Source of the DNA: Sphingomonadaceae bacterium
Lineage (GTDB): Bacteria > Pseudomonadota > Alphaproteobacteria > Sphingomonadales > Sphingomonadaceae
Length of the DNA: 64,000 nt
Direction: 5' to 3'
Assembly (NCBI GenBank): GCA_947472735.1
Contig: CANJBY010000007.1
Span: 1 to 64,000, forward strand
Translations under genes and position numbers: made by a program
Shown: positions 19,084 through 27,427 of the stretch, one piece after another
Layout: the number at the start of each line of letters is the position of its first letter
Position numbering within the stretch: position 1 is the first letter of the stretch
Notes under the pieces: generated by a model
Told to the model about the DNA's origin: nothing
Seen by the model: only the letters and a program-made list of their open reading frames with translations
The model's database searches: none

Positions 19084-20003
19084 GCGGCCCGAGCTGGACC
19101 GAACGCTTGTTCGGAGGCTTCCGCAAGACCTCCGAAAAGCTTACCGAGAACCTCTCTGGCATCGTCACCAAGGCGAAGCTGGACGATGCCCAGCTGGATG
19201 AGATCGAGGACGCTTTAATCCTTTCCGATCTCGGCCCCCGCGCCGCCGCCCGTATCCGCGAGAGCCTTGCCGAAGAACGCTTCGAGCGCGGGCTGGATGA
19301 CACGGCGATCCGCGAGGCGGTGGCTGCCGAAGTCGCCGCGATCCTGCGTCCAGTGGCCAAGCCGCTCCAGATCGTCGCCTTCCCGCGCCCGCAGGTGATC
19401 CTGGTGATCGGGGTCAATGGTTCGGGCAAGACCACGACCATCGCCAAGCTGGCCCATCTGTTCCAGGAGCAGGACTATTCCGTAATGCTCGCGGCCGGCG
19501 ACACGTTCCGCGCTGCCGCGATCGGCCAGCTCTCGGTTTGGGCCGAGCGGATCGGGGTGCCGGTGATCAAGGGGCCGGAGGGCGGGGATCCGGCAAGCAT
19601 TGTTTTCGACGCGGTCAAGGCGGCAACCGATAAGGGCATCGACGTGCTGATCGTCGACACCGCCGGGAGGCTCCAGAACAAGCGCGAGTTGATGGACGAG
19701 CTGGCCAAGATCCGCCGCGTCCTTGGCCGCCTCAATCCCGAGGCGCCGCATGATGTGGTGTTGGTGCTGGATGCCACCAACGGTCAGAACGCCTTGCAGC
19801 AGATCGAGACTTTCCGCGACGTCGCCGGGGTTACGGGGCTGGTCATGACCAAGCTTGATGGCACCGCGCGGGGCGGTGTGCTGGTAGCGGCGGCCGAACA
19901 ATACGGCCTGCCGATCCACGCGATCGGCGTGGGCGAAAAGATCGACGACCTGCGGCCGTTCGATGCCGAACTGGTCGCGCGGGTAATTGCGGGAGTGGCA
20001 TGA
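19080..20003 (+). CDS. ftsY: signal recognition particle receptor FtsY
   Basis: The 307-residue SRP GTPase docks ribosome-SRP complexes at the inner membrane. An NG domain is present with G-V-N-G-S-G-K-T-T-T (P-loop), D-T-F-R-A-A-A, D-T-A-G-R-L-Q and T-K-L-D-G-T-A-R-G-G. The acidic A domain found in E. coli is absent, as in many alphaproteobacteria, leaving only a short amphipathic N-terminus. It overlaps mtaB and yciB by four bases each. Confidence 0.97.
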   Translation: MSGPSWTERLFGGFRKTSEKLTENLSGIVTKAKLDDAQLDEIEDALILSDLGPRAAARIRESLAEERFERGLDDTAIREAVAAEVAAILRPVAKPLQIVAFPRPQVILVIGVNGSGKTTTIAKLAHLFQEQDYSVMLAAGDTFRAAAIGQLSVWAERIGVPVIKGPEGGDPASIVFDAVKAATDKGIDVLIVDTAGRLQNKRELMDELAKIRRVLGRLNPEAPHDVVLVLDATNGQNALQQIETFRDVAGVTGLVMTKLDGTARGGVLVAAAEQYGLPIHAIGVGEKIDDLRPFDAELVARVIAGVA

Positions 20004-20650
20004 TGGCCGATGAACAATCAAAACCCACCCCCAGGAAGAAATCCGGCTGGATCAACCTGCTGGTCGATTACGGCCCGGTCATCATTTTCTTCATTGCCTA
20101 CCGGATGTATCGCCCGGCCGATCCAGATAACATGGTCGGCGAGGTTCTGGCCGTGACCCGCTCAACGGGGATATTTATCGTCGCGACGATTGCCGCGCTG
20201 GCGATTTCCCATTTCAAGCTGGGCAAGATTTCGCCCATGTTGTGGCTCACGACGGTGCTGGTAGTAGGCTTCGGAGCGCTGACCATCCTGACTCAGGATC
20301 CGTTCTGGATCCGCCACAAGCCGACCGGCATTTACCTGTTGTTTGCGGTGCTGCTGCTGGGCGGCTGGCTGCGCGGCAAGGCGATGCTGCGGATCCTGCT
20401 GGAGAGTGCATTCGATGGCCTTAGTGAAGCCGGATGGATGAAGCTTTCACGCAACTGGGGCTTCTTCTTTCTGTTCCTTGCCGGCCTGAACGAGGTGTTC
20501 GCCAGCCCCGAATGGTTCAGTTTCGATGAGTGGCTCAAGGCCAAGCTGGTGGTGTTCATGCCGCTGTCGTTCCTGTTCACTTTCGCCCACATGCCGATGC
20601 TGATGAAGCATGGATTGGGCGCGAGCGATGTCGAACCGCCGGGGCAGTAG
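20000..20650 (+). CDS. yciB: inner membrane septation protein YciB/IspZ
   Basis: The 216-residue membrane protein has five to six hydrophobic helices. The family signature is present: D-Y-G-P-V-I-I-F-F near the start, L-T-Q-D-P-F-W-I-R-H-K-P-T near the middle, and R-N-W-G-F-F-F-L-F-L-A-G-L-N-E later. The family is linked to septation and envelope integrity. The start overlaps the ftsY stop, and a second ATG follows at 20003. It closes the dapF-mtaB-ftsY-yciB operon. Confidence 0.93.
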   Translation: MMADEQSKPTPRKKSGWINLLVDYGPVIIFFIAYRMYRPADPDNMVGEVLAVTRSTGIFIVATIAALAISHFKLGKISPMLWLTTVLVVGFGALTILTQDPFWIRHKPTGIYLLFAVLLLGGWLRGKAMLRILLESAFDGLSEAGWMKLSRNWGFFFLFLAGLNEVFASPEWFSFDEWLKAKLVVFMPLSFLFTFAHMPMLMKHGLGASDVEPPGQ

Positions 20651-20784
20651 GGGAAATTCCGTCCAACCGGCTGCAAAAGCGGGGTGACAATCATTCGCAA
20701 CAGCGCAATAACCGGGCTCCGCGCTGCTCCGGCGGTGCCAATCAGATTTCGAATGCGTTCCAATTAAAGAAGTAGGGGGAAGCA

Positions 20785-21363
20785 ATGGCCAAATTTTTCG
20801 GTAACCTGCACCTGGTGCTCGCCACGGGTGTCGTCCTGGCAGTGCTCGTGATGCTGCAATTCGGCGGTTCCGCCACGGTTGATGCCAACTCGGTGTTCCG
20901 CTGGCTCCACGTCTTTTTCGGCATCCTGTGGATTGGGCTGCTCTATTACCTGAACTTCGTCCAGGTGCCGACCATGCCTGCGATCCCGGCCGAGCAGAAG
21001 GGCGCCGTCACCGGCCACATCGCGCCGAAGGTATTCTTCTTCTTCCGCTATGCCGCGCTGCTGACGGTGATCACCGGGCTCGTTATCGCTTGGGTCTCGG
21101 GCTATGCCCACCAGGCCCTGACGTTCTCGGGTGAAGGCAACGTCAACCTGATCGGCCTTGGCATGTGGCTGGCGCTGATCATGGCCTTCAACGTGTGGTT
21201 CATCATCTGGCCCGCCCAGAAGAAGATCCTCAACCTGGGTGCGACCGAAGCCACTGCCGAGGAAAAGGCCGCCGCCGCACCGCGCGCACTTTATGCCAGC
21301 CGCACCAACACGCTGCTGTCGCTGCCGATGCTCTATTGCATGGTCAGCGCCAACCTCGGCTGA
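20785..21363 (+). CDS. PuuD-like (urate hydroxylase N-terminal) membrane protein
   Basis: The 192-residue protein has about five membrane helices. R-W-L-H-V-F-F-G-I-L-W-I-G-L-L-Y-Y-L-N-F-V-Q and K-V-F-F-F-F-R-Y-A-A match the membrane domain of PuuD-type urate oxidases (DUF989). Full PuuD proteins carry a C-terminal cytochrome c domain. None is present here and there is no CxxCH. No purine genes are adjacent, so urate oxidation is not implied. GGGGGA precedes the ATG, and an intrinsic terminator follows. Confidence 0.8.
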   Translation: MAKFFGNLHLVLATGVVLAVLVMLQFGGSATVDANSVFRWLHVFFGILWIGLLYYLNFVQVPTMPAIPAEQKGAVTGHIAPKVFFFFRYAALLTVITGLVIAWVSGYAHQALTFSGEGNVNLIGLGMWLALIMAFNVWFIIWPAQKKILNLGATEATAEEKAAAAPRALYASRTNTLLSLPMLYCMVSANLG

Positions 21364-21386
21364 TCCCGCACGCGTAAACATGGCAG

Positions 21387-21425
21387 GCGCGGCGCTCCGA
21401 TCCGGGGCGTCGCGCTTTCCTTTTG
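21387..21425 (+). terminator. intrinsic terminator after the PuuD-like gene
   Basis: The stem GCGCGGCGC (21387-21395) pairs with GCGTCGCGC (21107 plus 280 positions downstream of the window's 20.8-kb gene start, that is 21407-21415) with one G-T wobble. TTTCCTTTT follows. It lies 24 bases after the stop codon. Confidence 0.65.
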
Positions 21426-21444
21426 GTGCTTCCGGATTGCGGCT

Positions 21445-22017
21445 TCAGGCTTGCCCGGTCTGGCTCGACAGCAAGGCCGGCTCAATGCCTTCCGCCCGCC
21501 ACACGGCGTCCCAGCGCGCTTCAGTGGGCGCCGTAAAGATGATGTCTTCGTGAATGTCCACGACATGCCAGCCGTGGTGGTGCATCTCGTCATCCAACTG
21601 CCCCGGTCCCCATCCGGCATAGCCGAGCGCAAAAAGCCAATGCTGCGGCCCTTCACCTGCCGCTATCGCCCGCAGCACATCAAACGAAGCGGAAAGCGCC
21701 AAAGAGTCGCTGACCCGCATCGTCCCGTCCGAGGTCCAATCCGGACTGTGCAGTACAAAGCCTCGCCCCGGCTCAACCGGACCGCCGTTGTGGACCGGCG
21801 CATCAGGTGCCACGCCTGGATCGAGGTCCAGCTGGAGCAACACGTCGTGAAAGGTCACGTCGTCGCGCAATTGGCCGATGCCAATACCCAGCGCGCCTTC
21901 CGCGTCGTGCACGCACACGGCATTTACCGACCGCTCGAATCGCGGATCGCCCATGCCGGGCAGCGCCAGAAGCAGTTTTCCGGCCAGGGAATGTGAGGCT
22001 TCGAAATGTTGGCCCAT
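21445..22017 (-). CDS. yqgE: YqgE/AlgH family protein
   Basis: The 190-residue protein has the UPF0301 signature: L-L-L-A-L-P-G-M-G-D-P-R-F near the N-terminus, then V-H-N-G-G-P-V, and F-A-L-G-Y-A-G-W-G-P-G-Q-L-D-D-E. The molecular function of the family is not settled. It is often linked to gene regulation or redox-related processes. It is a single gene between the PuuD-like gene and a divergent diguanylate cyclase gene. Confidence 0.92.
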   Translation of the reverse strand: MGQHFEASHSLAGKLLLALPGMGDPRFERSVNAVCVHDAEGALGIGIGQLRDDVTFHDVLLQLDLDPGVAPDAPVHNGGPVEPGRGFVLHSPDWTSDGTMRVSDSLALSASFDVLRAIAAGEGPQHWLFALGYAGWGPGQLDDEMHHHGWHVVDIHEDIIFTAPTEARWDAVWRAEGIEPALLSSQTGQA

Positions 22018-22100
22018 GACCAGGCAGGATAATCAGGTGACCCCCGCTGGCAAACGGTTAGCAGTCAAGCAGGGTTAATTTCACGACCAACCAGCCGTTT

Positions 22101-23264
22101 ATGCCTGCATGGATGCAGACAAAACTCGCTCTGGCCCTCGGTCCGGTGGAATTCTCGGCTGGCTCGGCCTGCGCGCGCGCCGTGGACCGATTTCAGAAGC
22201 ACAGCCAGGACAGGCGCCGGCACCCGATTCCCTCTCCGATCCGCGCCGCGCGGCGACATGTGCTGGGCGACATCGGCTTGTTCCTGGAAGTCCATGATCT
22301 TCCCGCGTCGGCCTATACGCTGGCCATCGCGCATGATTACATCACGGGCCAGGACCAGATGCTGGTGCGCGCGGTGGAAGCCCAGATCCGCGCCGGAGAT
22401 GCCATCTCGCTTGAATGGCTCGACCGGGCGGGACATGGCGATACCCGCGCTTCGGACCAGGCCGGGCTGGAAAAGCTGATGGTCAAGCTGGAAGCCAGCG
22501 TCGAGGATTTCGGCAAGACGACAACCGCCGCCAAAACCGCCACCAGCGAGTACAACTACGCCCTGAAGCAGCACATGGGTGAGCTTGAACAAGTCAGCAA
22601 GGCCGGGGCGGTCATCAACGAACTGGCCCAGATTGCCCGGGCGATGATGGAGCGCACCCGCGTGGTCGAGCAGGAGATGACTCGCAGCGAGCTCCAGACC
22701 CGGGCGCTAAAACGCAGCCTGGACCAGGCGCGCAAGTCGGCCGAACTCGATCACCTTACCGGTCTACCAAATCGCCGCGCCTTCGAATCCCGCCTCGACG
22801 CCGAGTTCATGGCGGCCAAGGAGCGCCAGGAATCGCTGTGCAAAGCCTTTTGCGATGTCGATCATTTCAAGGTGATCAATGACACGCACGGGCACGACGC
22901 TGGTGATCGGGTGCTCAAGGTGGTCGCCCAGAACCTCGCGCGGGTTTCCAACGATCAGTGCCACGTCGCGCGTCATGGCGGCGAAGAGTTCGTGATCCTG
23001 CTGCGCGGCAAGAGCCTGCTCGAGGCCAGCGAACTGCTCGACGAATTGCGCGCCGAAATGGCCGAGCGGCGCCTGGTCAACCGCGCGACCGACGTGCCGT
23101 TTGGAAAAGTCACGTTCTCCGGAGGGATCGCCGACGTGCTCTCCCACGGGTCCCCGCGCGCGGCGCTCAAGGCAGCGGACGAGGCCCTTTACCGAGCCAA
23201 GGCCGAAGGCCGCAACCGGATCGCCGTCGCCCCCCGGCCGCAAGCCGCCACTCTGCCCGCGTAA
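22101..23264 (+). CDS. diguanylate cyclase (GGDEF domain), N-terminus uncertain
   Basis: The protein is soluble. A helical region of about 200 residues with coiled-coil character is followed by a GGDEF domain: D-H-L-T-G-L-P-N-R-R, D-V-D-H-F-K-V-I-N-D, and A-R-H-G-G-E-E-F. The catalytic motif is intact, so c-di-GMP synthesis is expected. No I-site RxxD is seen at the usual spacing. The first 50 residues in this frame look unlike a normal N-terminus. The +1 frame from 22109 to about 22250 reads more naturally (G-I-L-G-W-L-G-L-R-A-R-R), so a frameshift near 22240-22260 or a later start is possible. Confidence 0.85.
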   Translation: MPAWMQTKLALALGPVEFSAGSACARAVDRFQKHSQDRRRHPIPSPIRAARRHVLGDIGLFLEVHDLPASAYTLAIAHDYITGQDQMLVRAVEAQIRAGDAISLEWLDRAGHGDTRASDQAGLEKLMVKLEASVEDFGKTTTAAKTATSEYNYALKQHMGELEQVSKAGAVINELAQIARAMMERTRVVEQEMTRSELQTRALKRSLDQARKSAELDHLTGLPNRRAFESRLDAEFMAAKERQESLCKAFCDVDHFKVINDTHGHDAGDRVLKVVAQNLARVSNDQCHVARHGGEEFVILLRGKSLLEASELLDELRAEMAERRLVNRATDVPFGKVTFSGGIADVLSHGSPRAALKAADEALYRAKAEGRNRIAVAPRPQAATLPA

Positions 23265-23271
23265 ATCGACC

Positions 23272-24012
23272 TCAGTCCTTCGGAGCCAGCCGCTCCATCG
23301 GCACTTCGGCGTACATCGCCTTGACCGCAGGCCGTTCCTGGATTTGGCGCATCCAGCGCATCAGGCCCGGCGTGTCGGCCTCATTGACCAGATCCGGGAA
23401 GCCCTTGTCCATGCCGCCGGCAATGGCGAAGTTGCAGATGTCGGCCAGGGTGTATATCCCGCCAGCCAGCCATTCGTTGTCACGCAAGTGATCGTCGAGC
23501 CGGCGCACCGAGACCCCGATCTTGCGCATTTCCTCGTCGAGCAGATCCTGCGGGAAACCCTCGCGGGCGCGGCGCCACTTGGTCTGCTGCTCGGGGATCG
23601 GGATCGCCTTGACCCGCTCCTCGAATTCCTCGTCGCCGATCGCCTTGGCCATCTGGCTGACCATACGCTGCCAGCCGATGGTCGAGACGCACCAGCAGAA
23701 ATATTCGTCGACCCACTTGGTCCAGACCCGCATCTCGGCGCGGTCAAAATGATCGTCGGGGCGCAGCTTCACCGCGGTCGGGTAAGCGTCCTCGAGATAT
23801 TCGCAGATCACGGTCGATTCGGTCACGACCCGGCCCTGATCGACCAGCGCCGGCACTTGCCCGCGCGGATTGATCGCCTTGAACCAATCGGAATGATGCT
23901 CGAAAATGGCCGGATTCAGCCGGATGCCCTCAAACTGCAGGCCCTTTTCGTAGAGGGTCAGCAGGGGCTTGAGCGAATTTGCGCCGGGACCGAAACTGTA
24001 GAGCGTGAGCAT
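23272..24012 (-). CDS. LigF-type beta-etherase (glutathione S-transferase family)
   Basis: The 246-residue GST-fold protein closely resembles the lignin beta-aryl-ether-cleaving LigF/LigP enzymes of sphingomonads. It starts L-T-L-Y-S-F-G-P-G-A-N-S-L-K-P-L. N-P-R-G-Q-V-P-A-L, T-E-S-T-V-I-C-E-Y-L-E-D and the long D-E-Y-F-C-W-C-V-S-T-I-G-W block follow. These enzymes use glutathione to cleave the ether bond of guaiacylglycerol-beta-aryl ethers. Unlike the classic ligD-ligF-ligE-ligG cluster, it stands alone here. The ATG at 24012 has AGAGG nine bases upstream; an ATG at 24021 is possible. It is divergent from a VWA gene across a perfect palindrome. Confidence 0.8.
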   Translation of the reverse strand: MLTLYSFGPGANSLKPLLTLYEKGLQFEGIRLNPAIFEHHSDWFKAINPRGQVPALVDQGRVVTESTVICEYLEDAYPTAVKLRPDDHFDRAEMRVWTKWVDEYFCWCVSTIGWQRMVSQMAKAIGDEEFEERVKAIPIPEQQTKWRRAREGFPQDLLDEEMRKIGVSVRRLDDHLRDNEWLAGGIYTLADICNFAIAGGMDKGFPDLVNEADTPGLMRWMRQIQERPAVKAMYAEVPMERLAPKD

Positions 24013-24050
24013 TCGGGACATCCTCTTGTCGTTTGTCCCTGCATAGCGAA

Positions 24051-24069
24051 TTGTATGTAATACATACAA
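24051..24069. promoter_or_regulatory. perfect 19-bp palindromic operator
   Basis: The sequence TTGTATGTAATACATACAA is a perfect dyad with nine-base arms around one central A. It lies 39 bp upstream of the beta-etherase start and 62 bp upstream of the divergent VWA gene. Its form is typical of GntR- or MarR-type operators. No regulator gene is next to it. Confidence 0.7.
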
Positions 24070-24130
24070 GTGGGAATGTGTGCGGGCGCTGCGCTTCACA
24101 AAATTGCGCGGCTGTGGTTAGACCGGATCC

Positions 24131-25312
24131 ATGTTCTTCAACTTCGTCGACGAACTGCGCGCCGCGGGCATTCCCGCCTCTTTCAAGGAGCACCTCGTGC
24201 TGCTCGAGGCGCTGGAGCGCGAGGTGATCGAGCGGACGCCGGAGGCCTTCTATTACCTCGCCCGAACCACATTCGTGAAGGATGAGGGTCTGCTGGACCG
24301 GTTCGATCAGGTCTTCGCCAAGGTCTTCCGGGGGATCGCCACCGACTTTGGCCAGCAACCGGTCGACATACCCGAGGACTGGTTGCGAGCAGTGGCGGAG
24401 CGCTATTTCTCGCCCGAGGAGATGGAGCGGATCAAGGCGCTCGGCTCCTGGGACGAGATCATGGAGACGCTGAAGCAGCGGATCGAGGAGCAAAAGGAGC
24501 GGCATCAGGGCGGCAGCAAGTGGATCGGCACCGGCGGCACTTCGCCCTTCGGACACGGCGGCTACAACCCGGAAGGCGTTCGGATCGGCGGCGAGAGCCA
24601 GCATGGGCGCGCCGTGAAGGTGTGGGAGCAGCGCGACTTCAGGAACCTCGACAACACGCGCGAGCTGGGCACCCGCAACATCAAGATCGCGCTGCGCCGC
24701 TTGCGCCGCTTCGCGCGGGAGGGGGCGGCGGAAGAGCTGGACCTCGATGCGACGATCGAGGGCACTGCGCGCCAGGGCTTCCTTGACATCCACATGCGGC
24801 CTGAGCGGCACAATGCGGTGAAGGTGCTGCTGTTCCTCGACGTCGGCGGATCAATGGACCCGTTCATCAAGCTGGTCGAGGAGCTGTTCAGCGCCGCTAC
24901 GACCGAGTTCAAGAACATGGAGTTCTTCTACTTTCACAACTGCCTCTACGAGGGCGTGTGGAAGGACAACCGGCGGCGACGCTCCGAGCGGACCAACACC
25001 TGGGACATCCTTCACAAGTACGGCCACGACTACAAGGTAATCCTCGTCGGTGACGCTTCGATGAGCCCGTACGAGATCACGCACCCTGGCGGTTCGGTCG
25101 AGCATTTCAACGAGGAGCCGGGCACGGTCTGGCTGCAACGCCTGACCAATACCTACCCGGCGACCGTCTGGCTCAATCCGGTGCCGGAGCGGCAGTGGGA
25201 CTATTCGCAAAGTACGCAAATCATCAAGCAACTGGTCGGCGACAACATGTTTCCGCTGACGCTTGGCGGACTGGACGCGGCGATGCGCGAACTCACGCGA
25301 AAGAAGCACTGA
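24131..25312 (+). CDS. VWA domain protein (CoxE-like)
   Basis: The 393-residue protein belongs to the CoxE-like von Willebrand factor A family (COG3552-like). A helical N-terminus (E-L-R-A-A-G-I-P) is followed by a central Gly/Phe-rich linker (G-T-G-G-T-S-P-F-G-H-G-G-Y-N-P) and the VWA fold with MIDAS-like D-V-G-G-S-M. Members usually partner with a MoxR-type AAA ATPase to mature metalloenzymes, but none is adjacent here. The MHS transporter gene starts five bases after the stop, so these are probably one transcript. Confidence 0.88.
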   Translation: MFFNFVDELRAAGIPASFKEHLVLLEALEREVIERTPEAFYYLARTTFVKDEGLLDRFDQVFAKVFRGIATDFGQQPVDIPEDWLRAVAERYFSPEEMERIKALGSWDEIMETLKQRIEEQKERHQGGSKWIGTGGTSPFGHGGYNPEGVRIGGESQHGRAVKVWEQRDFRNLDNTRELGTRNIKIALRRLRRFAREGAAEELDLDATIEGTARQGFLDIHMRPERHNAVKVLLFLDVGGSMDPFIKLVEELFSAATTEFKNMEFFYFHNCLYEGVWKDNRRRRSERTNTWDILHKYGHDYKVILVGDASMSPYEITHPGGSVEHFNEEPGTVWLQRLTNTYPATVWLNPVPERQWDYSQSTQIIKQLVGDNMFPLTLGGLDAAMRELTRKKH

Positions 25313-25317
25313 AAATC

Positions 25318-26568
25318 ATGGACAATCCGGTTTCCCGCCGCAGGGCGATCCTCGGCGCGACGATCGGCAACGCGATCGAATTCTATGATTTCCTGGTCTA
25401 CGCCAGCTTCGCGATCCAAATCGGCAAGGCCTTCTTTCCCGCCGAGAACACCTATATCTCGTTGATCGCCAGTCTTGCGACATTCGGGGCAGGCTTCGTT
25501 ACCCGGCCGCTCGGCGCCTGGACGATCGGGTCCTATGCCGACCGTCATGGCCGCCGCCCGGCCTTGCTGCTGACGCTATGGCTGATGGGTGCGGGGATTG
25601 CGGGGCTTGCGCTGACGCCGTCCTATGCCACGATCGGCTGGGCCGCACCGGTGATCGCGGTCGCCGCGCGGCTGCTTCAGGGCTTCGCGCTGGGCGGCGA
25701 TGTCGGCCCTTCGGCCTCGTTCCTGATCGAGGTAGCGGGCGAGGAACGACAGGGTCTGGTAGGCTCATTGCAGCGAGCGACGCAGCTGATCGCCGGCGGG
25801 CTCGGTGCGGCGGCCGGCTTTACCCTCACCCTGCTGCTCGATCCCGTCCAACTGGGAAACTGGGGTTGGCGCGTAGCGCTTGCGGCGGGGCTTATCGTGG
25901 TGCCCTATGCCGCGTGGCTGCGGCGCAACCTGCCCGAAACGCACGAAGCTGCGGAACAGCACGTCCCCGCGCCCCGGCCTGACCGTAAGGAATGGTGGCT
26001 CATCAGCATCGGACTGGTGCTGTTCTCGGCCGGGACAATCAGCTCCTACCTGATGAACTACATGGCCACCTTCGCGCAGAACTCGCTCAAACTGCCGCCG
26101 CGCGCCGCCTTTGCCGGACAGATGGCGGCCTACCTGCTTGCCGCCGTGACCGGGATCGCATCGGGCTGGCTCAGCGACAAAATTGGACGGCGGCCCGTGG
26201 CACTGGCAGCAGGGATCGGCTTCGTGGTCGTGGCCTGGCCGGCCTATGCCTGGTTGATGGCAGACCCGACCGCGCTTACTTTCCTGGGCGTTTGCGTCGT
26301 GCTCGGGCTCGTCAACGGGCTGACCTGCGTTCACATCGTGATGATCGCCGAGAGCATCGCTAAACAGACCCGCGCCCGCAACTTCGCGATGATCTACACC
26401 GTGCCGATCACTCTGTTCGGCGGCACCGCGCAAGTCTTCGTGACCTGGCTGATCCACGCCACCGGCACGCCGATGGCGATCGCCTGGTGCCTGATGGCGA
26501 TCTGGGTGCCAGGACTGGTCGCCACCTGGCTCTACCCGGAATCCGCACCGCGGTTGAAACGGGTATGA
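25318..26568 (+). CDS. MFS transporter, metabolite:H+ symporter (MHS) family
   Basis: The 416-residue twelve-helix permease has the MHS hallmarks: G-N-A-I-E-F-Y-D-F-L-V-Y in helix 1, R-P-L-G-A-W-T-I-G-S-Y-A-D-R-H-G-R-R in the 2-3 region, and L-L-Q-G-F-A-L-G-G-D-V-G-P in helix 4. The family imports carboxylates, such as citrate, alpha-ketoglutarate, shikimate and aromatic acids. It directly follows the VWA gene and is 55 bp before an aromatic-ring dioxygenase gene. Import of an aromatic or ring-cleavage metabolite is therefore a reasonable inference. Confidence 0.87.
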   Translation: MDNPVSRRRAILGATIGNAIEFYDFLVYASFAIQIGKAFFPAENTYISLIASLATFGAGFVTRPLGAWTIGSYADRHGRRPALLLTLWLMGAGIAGLALTPSYATIGWAAPVIAVAARLLQGFALGGDVGPSASFLIEVAGEERQGLVGSLQRATQLIAGGLGAAAGFTLTLLLDPVQLGNWGWRVALAAGLIVVPYAAWLRRNLPETHEAAEQHVPAPRPDRKEWWLISIGLVLFSAGTISSYLMNYMATFAQNSLKLPPRAAFAGQMAAYLLAAVTGIASGWLSDKIGRRPVALAAGIGFVVVAWPAYAWLMADPTALTFLGVCVVLGLVNGLTCVHIVMIAESIAKQTRARNFAMIYTVPITLFGGTAQVFVTWLIHATGTPMAIAWCLMAIWVPGLVATWLYPESAPRLKRV

Positions 26569-26623
26569 AGGGGCACAGCATTTCTTTGCTTGAAGCGCGG
26601 CGCCACACCGCCATGTTGCGCAA

Positions 26624-27427
26624 ATGAGCGATCGACTTCCCGCGCTGTTCCTCGGCCATGGCTCGCCGATGACGACCATCACCGACGTGCCCGAGCGCCG
26701 CGCTTTCGAGGCGCTGGGCCAGTCTCTTCCCCGGCCCCGTGCTATCCTGGTGGTCTCCGCGCACTGGCAGTCGCAAGGCAAGACGCTGTTGACGGCGCAG
26801 GAACACCCGCCGACGATCCATGATTTCGGTGGTTTCCCCGATGAGCTGTTCCAGGTGCAATACCCGGCCCCCGGCTCAGCCGAACTGGTTGAGCGGATTG
26901 CGCAACTGCTCGGCGAAGAAGCGATCAGCCGCGACACCAGTTGGGGTTATGATCACGGCACCTGGGGCGTGGTCGGTCCGATGTATCCGGAGGCGGACAT
27001 CCCGCTGATAGCCATGAGCGTGAACCGTTCGCTCGCCCCCGAAGCGCATTTCGAGATCGGCGCAAAGCTCGCCCCGCTGCGCGACGAAGGCGTGCTGTTC
27101 ATCGCCAGCGGCAACATCATCCACAACCTGCGGATGTGGCGATCGACCATCGGCACGCAGCCGGACTGGGCGGTCGACTTCCGTGACCGGATCAATGCCG
27201 CGGTTCTGGCAAACGATCACGAGGCACTAATCAAATTCGCTCCGGAGGACCAAGGCGCGGCCCTGGCGATCAACAGCGCCGAGCATTACTTGCCCCTGCT
27301 CTACACCGTCGGCGCACGGTTGCCGGGGGACGAAGTGCGGTTCTTCAACGATACCGTCGACGGGTCTATTTCGATGACCTCGGTGCTGGTCGGGAACACC
27401 GCCCTGCTCGGCGACATTGGTCAGTAG
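26624..27427 (+). CDS. ygiD: DODA-type class III extradiol dioxygenase (YgiD-like)
   Basis: The 267-residue Fe/Zn-dependent LigB-superfamily protein opens catechol-type rings; related bacterial enzymes act on DOPA. Metal ligands are expected in F-L-G-H-G-S-P-M near the start and V-V-S-A-H-W-Q near residue 46. D-H-G-T-W-G-V-V-G-P-M-Y-P and A-S-G-N-I-I-H-N-L-R also fit the family. It is the third gene in the run with the VWA and MHS genes. Its stop overlaps that of the convergent NamZ gene by seven bases. Confidence 0.88.
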   Translation: MSDRLPALFLGHGSPMTTITDVPERRAFEALGQSLPRPRAILVVSAHWQSQGKTLLTAQEHPPTIHDFGGFPDELFQVQYPAPGSAELVERIAQLLGEEAISRDTSWGYDHGTWGVVGPMYPEADIPLIAMSVNRSLAPEAHFEIGAKLAPLRDEGVLFIASGNIIHNLRMWRSTIGTQPDWAVDFRDRINAAVLANDHEALIKFAPEDQGAALAINSAEHYLPLLYTVGARLPGDEVRFFNDTVDGSISMTSVLVGNTALLGDIGQ

